Positions 8,207 through 18,688 of a DNA stretch of 42,214 nt are shown here, piece after piece. This DNA is from an uncultured Caballeronia sp. (GTDB taxonomy: Bacteria; Pseudomonadota; Gammaproteobacteria; Burkholderiales; Burkholderiaceae): NCBI GenBank assembly GCA_940588625.1, contig CALNPU010000009.1, forward strand, positions 1 through 42,214. Reading direction: 5' to 3'. The first letter of the stretch is position 1. Each line of letters begins with the position of its first letter. Under the pieces are notes generated by a model. The model was not told where the DNA came from. It saw only the letters and a program-made list of their open reading frames with translations, and made no database searches. The position numbers and the translations under genes are program-made.

Positions 8207-8979
8207 TCAAAGCTCGCGCGGATCGAGCGCGTCGCGCAGTCCGTCGCCGAGCAGGTTGAAGCCAAGCACGGCCAGCAAGATGGCAATGCCCGGGAAGATC
8301 GACATCCACGGCGCCTGGCTGACGAAGTCCTTCGCGGTGTTTAGCATCGATCCCCACGACGGCGCGAGCGGCAATTGCCCCAGGCCGGGGAACGACAGGC
8401 TGGCTTCCGCGATGATCGCCATGGCAACCGTGAGGCTGGCCTGCACGATGATGGGCGGCAGCACGTTCGGGAAAATATAGTGGACGATAATGCGAAAGTG
8501 CCCGAGGCCGATAGCGCGTGCACCTTTCACATAATCCTCGGCCTTGACGCTGATCGCCTGGCCGCGCGTGAGGCGCACGAAACGCGGCCAGCGCAATCGC
8601 GAGGATCAGGAACGGGATGGAGAGCAACGCGTCGGTGAAGCGCGAGATCACACCATCGACGAGCTTGCCGAAGTAGCCTGCCAATAGCCCAAGCGGCACG
8701 CCAATCACCCGAAGCCCGCGCGCCCCACAGCAAACGTGTGAACACATCGCGGCCGAGTTAATCGGTTCCGAACCAATGAGTAGCCGATGGCGCTTGCCGC
8801 ACCGTCATGAAGCTCGCCTGAATGGGATCGTAGGGCGAAAGCCACGGAGCAAAGATGGCCACGAGAATTACCAGAAGCACGATCACCGCGCCAGCCACAG
8901 CCGCACGATTGCGCATGAAGCGACTCAACGCGCGATTGCGTTTGCGCGGCAGAGCTGCTGTTTCCACAATAGTCGCCAT
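8207..8979 (-). pseudogene. Dipeptide/glutathione ABC permease (DppC/GsiD type)
   Basis: An inner-membrane permease. From ATG at 8979 it reads MATIVETAALPRKRNRALSR and the first helix VAGAVIVLLVILVAIFAPWL, then HWFGTD followed by TAA at 8758-8760 and LGRDVFTRLLWGARAS (the conserved GTDELGRDV region, Glu to stop). Next come two frameshifts and two small deletions: a helix is missing before VIGVPLGLLAGYFGKLVDGV, and a segment is missing between FLILAIALAA and FVRLTRGQAISVKAEDYVKG. The end is well kept: EAA-type loop ARAIGLGHFRIIVHYIFPNV, then AEASLSFPGLGQ and LLGDGLRDALDPREL. Its ATG overlaps the stop of the preceding permease gene as ATGA. Confidence 0.87.
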
Positions 8980-9911
8980 CAGCTTTTCCTCAGCCGCAGA
9001 TTGAGCAGAACGTACAAGACATCGGCAAACAGATTCACCACGATAAACCCTACCGCCGTGACCAGCACGACGCCTTGAACAACGGCGTAATCCCGATTGA
9101 AAACGGCATCGACGACTAGCTTGCCGAAGCCCGGAATAGTGAACACCTGCTTCGTCAGCACCGCGCCCGCCAGCAGTTCGCCGAATAGCAGCGCAAGCAC
9201 CGTGACGATAGGAATCAGCGCGTTGCGAAAGCCGTGCTTGACCACCACGGTGCCGCGTAACAACCCTTTGGCGCGCGCCGTGCGGATGTAGTCGCTGCGC
9301 AGAACGCTTAGCATCGCGCTACGGGTATGTCGCATCAACTGCGCACCGAGCGCTACGCCAAACACAAACGCGGGCATCAGCATGGTCTTGATGCTCAACC
9401 AGAAGTCCTCGGTCGGCGACACATATCCGGACGAAGGCAACAACTGCCATTTCACCCACACCAAAAAGATCAGGATGATCCCAAGCCAGAAGTTGGGATC
9501 GACATGCCGGTCAGTGCGAGAACATTAGCGCCGTAATCAAGCGCTTTTCCCTTGTTCGCTGCCGATAAAACCCCAAGCGGCATGCCAATGCCGCATCGCT
9601 ATGACGGCGAGTTGCAACGTCACCGGTAACTTCTGCGCGATAAGTTTGGTCACCGGCACATCAGTCCTCAGCGAGGTGCCCAGATCGCCATAAAGAATGT
9701 CCTTCACCCAAAGCGCGTATTGCACGGGCACGAGTTCATCGAGGTGATACTTCAGCCGCAACGTAGCTATGACCTGCGGGTTCTGGTCTTCGCCGGCCAT
9801 TGCCATGATCGGATCGCCGGGTAGCATTTTTTGCAGGCCGAAGATCATCATCGAAACCAGGATCAGTGTCGGGATCGCGACAAGCGCGCGGTTGGTGATG
9901 ATTCGTATCAT
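8979..9911 (-). pseudogene. Dipeptide/glutathione ABC permease (DppB/GsiC type)
   Basis: The partner permease. MIRIITNRALVAIPTLILVS opens the first helix, followed by the conserved LPGDPIMAMAGEDQNP and YALWVKDILYGDLGTSLRT. After PVTLQLAVIAM a frameshift near 9590 gives GIGMPLGVLSAANKGKALDY and ALTGMSIP, and a second shift near 9510 gives NFWLGIILIFLVWVKWQLLP. The remainder (LMRHTRSAMLSVLRSDYIRT, GFRNALIPIVTVLALLFGEL, VFTIPGFGKLVVDAV) is intact to TGA at 8979-8981. The start at 9911 follows AAGGGGTAG, a ribosome site overlapping the stop of the binding-protein gene seven bases away. Confidence 0.88.
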
Positions 9912-9918
9912 TAACGGA

Positions 9919-11428
9919 CTACCCCTTGATACTCACGCCATGCAGACGGATCAACCCGTCAGGATAGGGCGTGAAACCCTGCACTTTCTTCGACAACGCG
10001 TACGGCCACGGCTGCGCGTAGAGATAGATGATCGGGTCCTCGTCGGCGAGGATCTTTTGCGCAGTGTCGTAGATCGGCTTGTGCTCGGTGATCGTCGCTT
10101 TCACGCGCACGTCGTCGAGCAGCTTGTCGACATCCGGATTGCAATAGCGCCCATAGTTGAGATTACCCTTGCAGGTCACGAACTGATGCAGGTTGCCATC
10201 CGGGTCCGTGCGGCCCGACCAGCCCAGATACAGCAATTCGAAGTCGCCTTTCGTCGATGCATTCAGTGCAGCAGCGTAGTCGGTCGGACGCAGCTTCAGG
10301 TTGATGCCAGCCTCGGAAAGCATGGCTTGCAGCATCTGCGCCATCTGGTTCGATACCGTGTTGTTACCGAAGGTCAGCTCCACATTAAGCTGCTCGAAAC
10401 TCGCCGCCTTCAGCAACGCTTTCGCCTTTGGAATATCGCGTTTGGTCGTCTTGATCGATGCATCGAAGTACGGGCTGTTCGCCGGGATCTCCTGACCGAT
10501 GGGCGCGAAAATCCCGCCGCCGATCACCTGGTTGATCGCGTCACGATCAATGGCAAGTTCAAACGCCTGACGCAAGCGTTTGTCCTTGAACGCCTTCGGT
10601 GCACGCGGTTCGTTCGAGACGTTGAAGGTCAGGTCGTAGAAGCCCAGTCCGCTCATCGAAATGAAGTTGAGGTTCTTGTCGCTTTTCACCGATGCCACGT
10701 CGGACGGCGCGAAACGTTCCAGCATGTCGAGCGAACCCGAGCGCAGGTTCGCCAGACGCACGGTGCTGTCGGGAATCGGCTGAAAGATGACTTTCTGGAT
10801 CGGGTATTTATCGGCGTCCCAGTAGCCTGCGAATTTCTGCAGCACCACGCGGTCGTTCTGCACACGCTCAACGAACTTGTATGGGCCCGAGCAAACCGGA
10901 TGCGTGGAAACGCCCGCGTCATCGGTAAGGGTTTTCGGCGCGAGCATCATCCCGGCGCAGTCGGTGAGCGTGGCGAGCAACGTCGCATCCGGCGCTTTCA
11001 ACATGATCGCGACGGTGAATTCGTCAACCACGTCCACATGATCGATGGAAGCCAGTTCGCTCTTGCGATTGCTTGCGGGCATAGAGCGCGCGGTCCAGGT
11101 TCGCCTTAACGGCGGCGGTGTTGAACGGCTCGTCGTCGTGGAATTTCACACCGTGGCGCAGTTTGAACGTGAGCGTCTTGTTGTCGGCGCTCATGCTCCA
11201 AGAGGTTGCGAGCATGGGCACGATCTTCAAGCCCGGACCAATATCCACCAGCGAATTGCATAACGAACTGAACACGATCCGGTCGACCACCTGACTGCTG
11301 CGCGCCGGATCGATTATACCAATATCGTCCTGCAAACCAATCCGGATAGTCGAGTTCGACTGAGCCATCACGGCGCTGCTGCTACCGACACTCGCGGCGA
11401 ACACCGCGGCCAACATAATCTTTCGCAT
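9919..11428 (-). pseudogene. Peptide/glutathione ABC substrate-binding protein (GsiB/DppA type)
   Basis: A periplasmic family-5 solute-binding protein. MRKIMLAAVFAASVGSSSAV with MAQ is a good signal peptide, and GGGGAAG lies just before the ATG at 11428. The conserved opening TIRIGLQDDIGIIDPARSS and TLTFKLRHGVKFHDDEPF follow. A single frameshift near 11075, in VKANLDRA, separates this from KSELASIDHVDVVDEFTVAI. After that the frame is open for 380 residues to TAG at 9919: GPYKFVERVQND, KRLRQAFELAIDRDAINQVI, GWSGRTDPDGNLHQFVTCKG. It is among the least damaged genes of this operon. Linkage to ggt points to glutathione or gamma-glutamyl peptides as ligand, which is inference. Confidence 0.88.
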
Positions 11429-11456
11429 CTGGACTTCCCCGTTACTGTTTGTTCGG

Positions 11457-12534
11457 TTATTCTTTGAACGCACCGTCGACCAGCGCCTGACGCTGCCGGT
11501 ACACCGCCAGCCGCTCGGTAAGCTTCGGGCTGACGATGGAAACGAGAGGCGCACCGCCGCCCGCGTTCTTATCGCGCCAGAAATGACACGCGACCCGGTG
11601 GCCGTTTTCCAGCGTTTCGTTGACCGGTTCCTCGTCGGCGCAGCGTGCTTTTGCGTGCGGGCAACGTGAATGAAAACGGCAACCTGAAGGCGGCGCGGTT
11701 GGACTCGACAGATCGCTGGTCAACGCGGGTTTGCTTCTGCGTTGACGTGGACTGCTTGCCGGAATCGCTTGCAGCAGCGCTTGCGTATAAGGTGCAGCGG
11801 CTGGTCGAACAACACGTTCACGTCCGCCATTTCCACGATTTCACCGAGATACATCACCGCCACGCGATCACTCATATGGCGGATCACCGCAAGGTCGTGC
11901 GCGATCATGATCAGCGTCAGCCCAAGCTCCTGCTTCAGCGACTCGAGCAGGTTGATCACCTGGGCTTGCACGGAGACATCGAGCGCGGACACGGGTTCAT
12001 CGCCGACTATCAGCTTGGGCTCGCCCGCGAGCGCCCGTGCAATGCCAATGCGCTGCCGCTGCTCGCCCGAAAACTCATGCGGGTAAAGCTCCGCGTACCC
12101 GGCTGCAGCCCGACCGTACGCAGCAAGTCCGCCACACGTTCGTTAAGCGCCGTGCCCTTCGCGAGGCCATGGAACGAGATCGGTTCACCAATGATCTGGC
12201 CCACTGTCATACCCGGATTCAGCGACGCGAACGGGTCCTGGAAGATGATCTGCATCTCGCGGCGCAAGCGGCGCATGGGCTCGGTGCCCAAGTGTGCGAT
12301 GTCTGCCTTCGTAGATCACACGGCCTTCGGTGCCATCGATAAGACGCAGCAACAGGCGTCCAAGTGTCGACTTGCCGCAACCCGATTCCCCGACAATGGT
12401 AAACGTCTCGCCCTTCTGCACGGAGAACGAGACACCGTTCACCGCGTAGACCGTCGGCGTACGCGTGAACATGTTGCGGGTACCGCCGAAGTGCTTGGTC
12501 AGGTCCTTCGCTTCAATGATGGGAGCACTGGGGT

Positions 12535-12538
<4 letters not shown>
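11457..12538 (-). pseudogene. Peptide ABC transporter ATPase (DppF type)
   Basis: The second ATPase of the importer. From ATG at 12538: [40 protein letters not shown], Walker [17 protein letters not shown] frameshift near 12305 leads to RRLRREMQIIFQDPFASLNP (Q-loop) and GQIIGEPISFHGLAKGT. A further shift near 12090 gives the signature region as [18 protein letters not shown], with GE replacing the usual GGQ, then Walker [16 protein letters not shown] and the switch His in [21 protein letters not shown] last shift near 11780 precedes the typical tail SGCRFHSRCPHAKARC and HRVACHFW. Several lesions; inactive. The ATG overlaps the preceding ATPase stop as ATGA, so either two separate coupled genes or a split GsiA-like protein. 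Confidence 0.87.
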
Positions 12539-13532
<994 letters not shown>

Positions 13533-13534
13533 GA

Positions 13535-13553
13535 CCTGATCGTGGCGATCAGG
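13535..13553. repeat. Small hairpin in operon leader
   Basis: CCTGATCG and CGATCAGG form a perfect 8-bp inverted repeat around TGG, at the very beginning of the importer operon, overlapping the region where its first start codon should be. It could be an operator or a leader hairpin; nothing decides between them. Confidence 0.35.
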
Positions 13554-13767
13554 CTGGTTCAGGGGCAACTTGCTTAACGTCGACAAATTCAATACTCCGC
13601 TGCGGGGGGGAATACAGGCGGCTAACCGGGGCCTTTTAGTCTGTGTCGGCCGGTGTCAGCAACCCAGCGACCGCCCGTCGAAACTTTCAATGAAGTAATT
13701 ATGTCAGCCTAAATTCATCAGGAAATGTTAAACTTTTTCTGATGCTTAACTTTTTCTTGAATAAGCC
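13554..13767. promoter_or_regulatory. Divergent promoter region, importer operon and LysR gene
   Basis: About 210 bases without a gene between two divergent genes. The half near the LysR gene is AT-rich. An inverted repeat CATCAG...CTGATG spans 13716-13744, extended by three more A-T pairs and one wobble. It overlaps a direct repeat, TTAAACTTTTTCT and TTAACTTTTTCT, starting at about 13728 and 13747. Dyads of this size next to a LysR start are usual LysR binding sites. A C/G-rich part near 13600-13610 holds a run of seven G. No clear -10/-35 pair could be chosen. Confidence 0.5.
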
Positions 13768-14635
13768 ATGCCGACTATTCGAATGCTGAAGACGTTCCGG
13801 GCGGTTGCGCGGACGGGCTCGTTCGCAGCCGCGGCTGATAAGGTCGCGCTCACCCAGGCTGCGGTGTCGATGGTGGTCAGCCTGCAGATGCGCGGGCTGG
13901 AGCAAGCGCTGGGGCGGCAGCTTTTGACCGCAGCGCGCGCCAGATCACGCTGAGCCGACAGGGCCATGAGATTCGGCCGAAGGTCGAGCAGATACTGGAT
14001 CTGCTCGATGAGCTGGAGGCTACGCCGGCTGGGTCTATGCAGGGGCCTGTGGCGATTGGCGCGGTTGTATCAGTGATCGGCGCGTTGTCGCTGGGCGTTG
14101 CGTAACTGAAGGCTGGCCCACCCTGGGTTGGATGTGAGGTTGCTGTCGGCCCGTTCAGATGAATTGACGGTCATGGTGAAGCAGGGAGAAGTGGACATTG
14201 CGGCGGCGGTTGCGCGTTCCGACCAAACCCTACCTGTACCCTCAACGCCGCTCTACACGGAGCCGCTGATACTGATCGTGCGCCGCGAGATCACCGATAC
14301 GGACCCGCGGCGAATCTTGGCATCGCACGGATTTTTACATTTCGACCGGCACGTGCGAACCGGCGTGGTCGTCGATCAGGCGCTAACCACGCTCGGACGG
14401 AGGTGACCGAGTGTCTCTGGAGCTGAATTCCATCGAGACTATCATGGCGCTGGTAAGGAAGAACGTGGGGGTGACGGTGCTACCACAGCTACATAGAGCG
14501 GGATGGCAGACGGCCCCGTCGTTACGGCTGATTTCGATTGCACTACCTCCTATTCGGACGGTAGGGATGGTCGAGAGGGCTTCGTACGGGCGCAGCGCTT
14601 CACGGCAGCGATTAATCGAGTCGCTCCACGACTAG
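13768..14635 (+). pseudogene. LysR-family transcriptional regulator, multiply frameshifted
   Basis: The N-terminal winged helix-turn-helix is clear: MPTIRMLKTFRAVARTGSFA followed by AAADKVALTQAAVSM. A lost base near 13925 turns the expected LFDRSARQITLSRQGHEI into a premature stop. The frame then continues RPKVEQILDLLDELEATPAG and GPVAIGAVVSVIGALSLGVA, ending at TAA near 14103. The effector-binding domain reappears as DVRLLSARSDELTVMVKQGE, VDIAAAVARSD and, after a shift near 14405, SIETIMALVRKNVGVTVLPQ. About 290 residues in all, normal for LysR. It is divergent from the peptide/glutathione importer and would have been its regulator by position. Confidence 0.85.
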
Positions 14636-14831
14636 CTTGCGTGCACCCGTGTAACGCCGGCATCCGCATCTCATTATTAAGCAGATTCCTAATAGTCAAT
14701 TGTATACTATCATACTATCGACAAAATAAATCGGTAGTGGTAGTAAGAGTATAAACTGCATTTCGTCGATGCAGTGAAGAGAAGAAACCAGCGACTGCGC
14801 CCCTTAAAACTCATGTAAATCGGAGCACATC
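14636..14831. other. AT-rich intergenic stretch
   Basis: No gene here. The part at 14690-14750 is markedly AT-rich for this window, with TATACTATCATACTATCG and a run of short GTAGTGGTAGTAAG repeats. It probably contains the promoter of the small exported protein that follows. Spacing of individual elements could not be fixed. Confidence 0.3.
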
Positions 14832-15108
14832 ATGAACAAGAATCTTATTGCCGCATTGTTGGTCGCCGCTTCCGCAGCTTTGGCTGCCCCCGCTTTCGCC
14901 AGCAGCGGCTACGGCCCGTCACCGTCGTATAAACCCGGCTGTCGGCGCACTTGCATCGCAGCGCGGCCAAAGCGTCCAAACCGTTGCAGCGGAAAACGCG
15001 CAAGCCAACGCTAATGCAACGTCCTACGGCGGCGTGCAAGATACGCAATCGCAATCCGGCAGTCGCGTTAGCGTGAGCAACGAAAAGTCGTTCTACTCGC
15101 ACAACTAA
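14832..15108 (+). pseudogene. Small exported protein of Burkholderia type, frameshifted
   Basis: The ATG at 14832 is preceded by CGGAGCACATC. The product starts with a clear Sec signal peptide, MNKNLIAALLVAASAALAAP with AFA-S as cleavage site, then SSGYGPSPSY. One extra base near 14934 sends the frame into a stop at about 15014. In the corrected frame the text is NPAVGALASQRGQSVQTVAA, AENAQANANATSYGGVQDTQ and SGSRVSVSNEKSFYSHN, ending at 15108. Short periplasmic proteins with such Gln/Asn/Ser-rich tails are common in Burkholderia; no function is known to me. A strong terminator follows 55 bases downstream. Confidence 0.65.
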
Positions 15109-15119
15109 TTGCAAGGACG

Positions 15120-15148
15120 TACAACGGAACAATGCTTGCTCCGTTGTA
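15120..15148. repeat. Hairpin between small gene and terminator
   Basis: TACAACGGA and TCCGTTGTA form a perfect 9-bp inverted repeat around an 11-base loop, 12 bases after the stop codon of the exported-protein gene. There is no T-run after it, so it is more likely an RNA 3'-end stabiliser or a second arm of the termination region. Confidence 0.5.
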
Positions 15149-15162
15149 ACGCCGAAGCGTGC

Positions 15163-15215
15163 AAAAGCTAAAGCCCGGGAGAACTTGCGTTCTCCCGGGC
15201 TTTAGCTTTTTGTAC
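15163..15215. terminator. Bidirectional intrinsic terminator with 22-bp perfect stem
   Basis: The arm 15163-15184 (beginning AAAAGCTAAAGCCCGGGAG) is exactly complementary to 15189-15210, with a TTGC loop at 15185-15188. The arms end in AAAA on the left and TTTTT on the right, so it can terminate in both directions. It separates the exported-protein gene from the dioxygenase-type cluster. Confidence 0.9.
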
Positions 15216-15352
15216 TTCCTCGTAAATGTGACTTGATAACACTATCGATTTGGCCTATCTGGAATCTGCCTGTATCTTTCCAGTACAACGCGCTCCGGCC
15301 AAATCCCTTGATGCCTTTGCGCGCGTCAATCGTAAAACAGCCCCCACACGCC

Positions 15353-16326
15353 ATGAGTTCTTCCGTCATCACCGTCTGCGTCGATGCTGTGCGCGACGAA
15401 GCCCCAGGTATTCGCTCCTTTGCCATCTCGCGCGTCGATGGCGCGCCGCTCGACACGTACGAGCCCGGTGCTCACATCGACGTAACCAGTCCACCAGGCG
15501 TCACGCGGCAATATTCACTGTGTGGTAACCCAGATCTTAGAGAGCAGCATCTTTTCGCGGTCAAGCGCAAAGACGCTTCGCGAGTAGGATCGAGCTCGTT
15601 GCATAACAACGTGGAACCGGGCGCACATCTGCTCATCGGGGCCGCCGCGCAGCCTGTTCCGACTCGACGCAAGGGCCAGCGAACATATCCTGATCGCCGC
15701 CGGGATCGGCATTACGCCGCTACTCAGCATGGCCTACCGGGTTCGCCAGAACGCATCGTTCAGGTTGCACTATTTCGTTCGCGACCGGGCCAGTGCCGCC
15801 TTCCTCCCGTTGCTCTCGCAGCCGCCATTCGCCGATCACGTCGTGCTTCACTGCGGCATCGAACCGAATCGAGTCAGTGCCGAAGTTGTGGGGTGGCCTC
15901 GTGGGCGTTGCTCCCAGCGCCCACGTCTACACATGCGGCCCGGGTGCGTTCATGGATCGCGTGGTGAGCGTGGCAGAACAACACGTCCCCGCTGAATCAA
16001 TTCATCTCGAACGGTTTGCCGCCGATCCCACCACGACCACCGTCGCAGCGCCCGCTCTCGATTCCTTCGACGTCGAAATCGCCAGCACGGGGTCAAGAGT
16101 GCGAGTGAGCAAGAACATGTCGATAGTGGAAGCGCTCGCATCCATTGACATCCTCGTCGATACATCCTGTTGCGAAGGCGTCTGCGGCACCTGCATGGTC
16201 GATGTCGTCAGCGGCGAGCCTGAGCACCGTGACCACTGCCTGAGCAAGTCGGAACGCGCGAGCGGCACGATCATTTGCTGCTGCGTCTCACGCTCGCGAT
16301 CTCCCGTGCTGGTCCTCGACCTCTAG
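15353..16326 (+). pseudogene. Oxygenase reductase (FNR domain plus 2Fe-2S ferredoxin), IacF-like
   Basis: An electron-transfer protein of the phthalate-dioxygenase-reductase type that would carry electrons from NAD(P)H to the Rieske oxygenase encoded downstream. Order: flavin domain (YEPGAHIDVTSPPGVTRQYS with the RxYS FMN motif), NAD domain (ILIAAGIGITPLLSMAYR and TCGPGAFMD), C-terminal plant-type ferredoxin (DTSCCEGVCGTCMVDVVSGE with CxxxxCxxC and the distal HCLS). Two frameshifts, near 15650 and 15895, break it. About 320 residues, normal size. Its TAG overlaps the stop of the convergent LysR gene inside CTAG at 16323-16326. The IacF name is inferred from the neighbours. Confidence 0.85.
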
Positions 16327-16858
16327 GCGTCCGCCTGCGGAAACTGACCGAAGGTCTGCACCCTCTCGGTCAGCAGTTCACGCAGCCAGACCTTGCCTTC
16401 GTCGTTATCGAAGTTCTCGTGCCAATGCATGGTGACGGTCGCGCCGGGTAACTGCACCGGCAGTTCGTAGACCTTGAAGCGGCCATCGCGGTTAAAGATC
16501 TGAGCCAGCCGGCGTGGCAGCGTCGCATAATAATCCGTGACGCCGAGCACGCTGGGCAACGCGACGAAGTGCGGCACTTCGGTGAACGCGGCCAGATCGA
16601 TTTGCGCTCCGCGCGGCAATCCAGGGCGCTTGCGCGTCATGCAGACATAAGTCTCATCGAATAAAAGCCGATGGCGTGTTCGCGCCGTGAGCTCCGGCAA
16701 ATTACTGATCGCGAAATCGAGCCGGCTTACCCTCAACGCTTCTTCAATCTCCTCCACGGGCGTCGGCTCTATCCGCAGCTTCACGCGCGGCGCAAACCGC
16801 TGCAACGCCGCGCAGGCCAACTCCCCCGCATCCGATAACGATAACCCAATGCATAACT
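16323..16858 (-). pseudogene. LysR-family regulator lacking its DNA-binding domain
   Basis: Only the effector domain is left, beginning LSLSDAGELACAALQRFAPR, the point where LysR proteins enter the periplasmic-binding-like fold (about residue 95). It continues VKLRIEPTPVEEIEEALRVS, LDFAISNLPELTARTRHRLL and ends HWHENFDNDEGKVWLRELLT. The tail is typical of the NahR/NodD subgroup that controls aromatic catabolism. Upstream of 16858 there is a stop and then the divergent oxygenase gene, so the whole winged helix has been deleted. A few residues also seem missing near ALPSVLGVTDYYATLP. It would have controlled the dioxygenase cluster; it cannot bind DNA now. Confidence 0.83.
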
Positions 16859-16894
16859 AGCGTCACGGCCCTCCCCACTTTACTCAGGTGATCG

Positions 16895-17960
16895 ATGAGC
16901 GATTTCGACCCAACGGCCTGTCAGGCCATCGACACGAGCGCGCTTTAAAAGCGCGCGGAAGCCGACCAAGTTTCTCCATCGCTTTATAACGATCCGGCGA
17001 TTTTCGAAGCGGAACTCGAACGCATCTTCTACAAGACGTGGGTCTGGGTTGCGCATGAAAGCGAACTGCCGAAACCGGGCGACTTCCGCACCACGACAAT
17101 CTGACGCCAGCCGGTGATCGTGGTCCGCGACAAACAAGACCGGTGAGATCAATGTGCTCGAGAACCGTTGCCGCCATCGCGGCGCGACTGTCTGCGAGCA
17201 TCACAAAGGCAACGCGCGCGGCTTTACCTGCCCGTACTACAACAGTTGGACCTACGGACTTGACGGCGCACTGCGCGCGCTGCCGTATGGCGATGGCTAC
17301 GAGGGTATTGTCGATAAGACGCAACTGCCGCTGAAGAGCCTGCGCGTCGGCATTTATCACGGACTGATTTTCGCGAGCTTCGATCAGTCGATCAAACCGC
17401 TGGAGGATTTTCTCGGCGGAGCGAAACCGTGGATCGACCTGTTCATGAAACAGGGCGCGGGATTTCCGGTCAAGGCGAACGGCGAACACAAGCTCAAGGG
17501 CAACTTGAAGATCCAGCTCGAAAACACGACCGACCTGTATCACTTCCCTGTCGTCCACAAGTCGTGGATGAAGATGATCGACGACGAAACCGCTGCCGCT
17601 ATCACCAGCTTCATGACGAGCGACAAAGCGTTTTGCCGCTCGCTTGGCAACGGCCATAGTCTTGCCGTTCTGGTCCCAGAGATAGTCGACCTGGACGAAG
17701 ACAACGGTGCGCCAATTCCGACGCGCTACGAGGTCCTGGCAGAGTCTTTGGCGGCGGACTATCCGCCCGATCAGGTGAGGCGAATTGTTCGCTCGCTGAT
17801 GGGCATAGGCTTCAACCTGAACCTGTTCCCCAACCTCGCGTTGTCGATGGCATTTTTCCGCGTGCTGCGGCCCATTTCCGTCGAGGAGACCGAGCGTCAT
17901 GTGGCGCTGGGCATGGACGGCGGGACCCGAGGAAGCCAACCGCGCACGCTTGCGCGTGCA
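16895..17960 (+). pseudogene. Rieske oxygenase alpha subunit (IacC-like), cluster ligand lost
   Basis: The large subunit of an aromatic-ring-hydroxylating oxygenase. It starts MSDFDPTACQAIDTSAL, then TAA (16946-16948), and continues FEAELERIFYKTWVWVAHES and LPKPGDFRTTTI with TGA (17102-17104). A small insertion near 17135 shifts the frame into NVLENRCRHRGATVCEHHKG. The Rieske motif needs CxH...CxxH. The first pair, CRH, is present, but the second reads CPYYNSW, so the His ligand is Tyr. The mononuclear iron site is still visible (ENTTDLYHFPVVHKSW). A frameshift near 17925 then gives GPEEANRARLRVQ, after which the sequence turns into the beta subunit; the last third of alpha is deleted. Partner reductase lies upstream. 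Confidence 0.87.
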
Positions 17961-18234
17961 GCGGCTGAGTTCAGGCTACTCGCCGTCCGTCACGGACGCC
18001 GCGTGCACGGTCCACACCGTGTCGCGTTTCACGATGTCGAGTGATTCGGCGGACATAGTCAATGTACGCAGCGCGCAGGTCATCGTCGCTTACAAGCGCG
18101 GTGTCAGCACGCTGTTCGCGGCGGACGTGGAGTATCGCATTGATCTGTCCGACGGTGAGCCGTGCATTGTGCAGAAGGTCGTGAGGCTGATCGATTCCAC
18201 CGACGCGCTCAACGTGATCGGGTTCCTGCTCTAG
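17961..18234 (+). pseudogene. Ring-hydroxylating oxygenase beta subunit, C-terminal remnant (IacD-like)
   Basis: The frame read from 17899 starts in alpha-subunit sequence and passes without a stop into RLSSGYSPSVTDAACTVHTV, SRFTMSSDSADIVNVRSAQV, IVAYKRGVSTLFAADVEYRI and VRLIDSTDALNVIGFLL, ending TAG at 18234. The last 70 residues resemble the beta-sheet end of SnoaL-like oxygenase small subunits, where the chain ends with a short hydrophobic strand. The N-terminal half of beta is missing. So a deletion joined alpha and beta in one frame. Assignment as the beta subunit rests on position and the terminal pattern. Confidence 0.68.
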
Positions 18235-18324
18235 CTCGCCATGCCGACGCTCGTCGAGCCCGTGCGAGATGTTGACCGCGCTCGATACACTGTCGGTCCA
18301 ATCAAATTTCAGGAGAGATCCACT

Positions 18325-18688
18325 ATGGTGGACAACGTATCGTTACCTCTGCGCGTACTGTTTTGCTGCGGCGTGACGCAGAATTTCTTCGACCTTCCGC
18401 TCGAGCAGATCGGCAAGGTCTGGCAGGCATACGGCGCGATGCTGAAGAGCATCGAGGCCATTGGAGGGGGTCAAGGTGCTCGGCATCATGGACTACGACC
18501 GAGTGGTTGTGGGTCAGGTCGACGGCGCGCCGTGGACCTTCTACATCATGGCCGACGTCGACAGTTTCGATACAGCGGCCGCCGTTTGCAACCTGTACCG
18601 GACCCCCCCCGTGGGCGAATACAACCTGTGGCGCTACGGCAAGATCGAAGCCCGCATAGGCCGGGCGCTGACCGTGCCGAACCCGTAA
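18325..18688 (+). pseudogene. Small protein of unknown function in oxygenase cluster (IacB-like)
   Basis: A protein of about 120 residues: MVDNVSLPLRVLFCCGVTQN, FFDLPLEQIGKVWQAYGAML, then a G-run at 18464-18469 carrying an extra base, and VKVLGIMDYDRVVVGQVDGA, WTFYIMADVDSFDTAAAVCN and EYNLWRYGKIEARIGRAL. The fold looks like a small alpha/beta ferredoxin-like protein, but no catalytic motif is visible. ATG at 18325 follows CAGGAGAGATCCACT. Its TAA overlaps the next ATG. In iac clusters a short hypothetical gene (iacB) accompanies the oxygenase genes, and I take this as its counterpart by position and size only. Confidence 0.6.

Noticed and set aside
9769..11109. Open frame of 446 codons on the plus strand
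   Set aside because: It is exactly antisense to the binding-protein gene (9919-11428), whose family motifs and signal peptide are clear; long antisense frames are usual in high-GC DNA.
14690..14760. AT-rich stretch as replication origin
   Set aside because: It is short, has no DnaA-box series or iterons, and sits directly before a small gene, so a promoter is the simpler reading.
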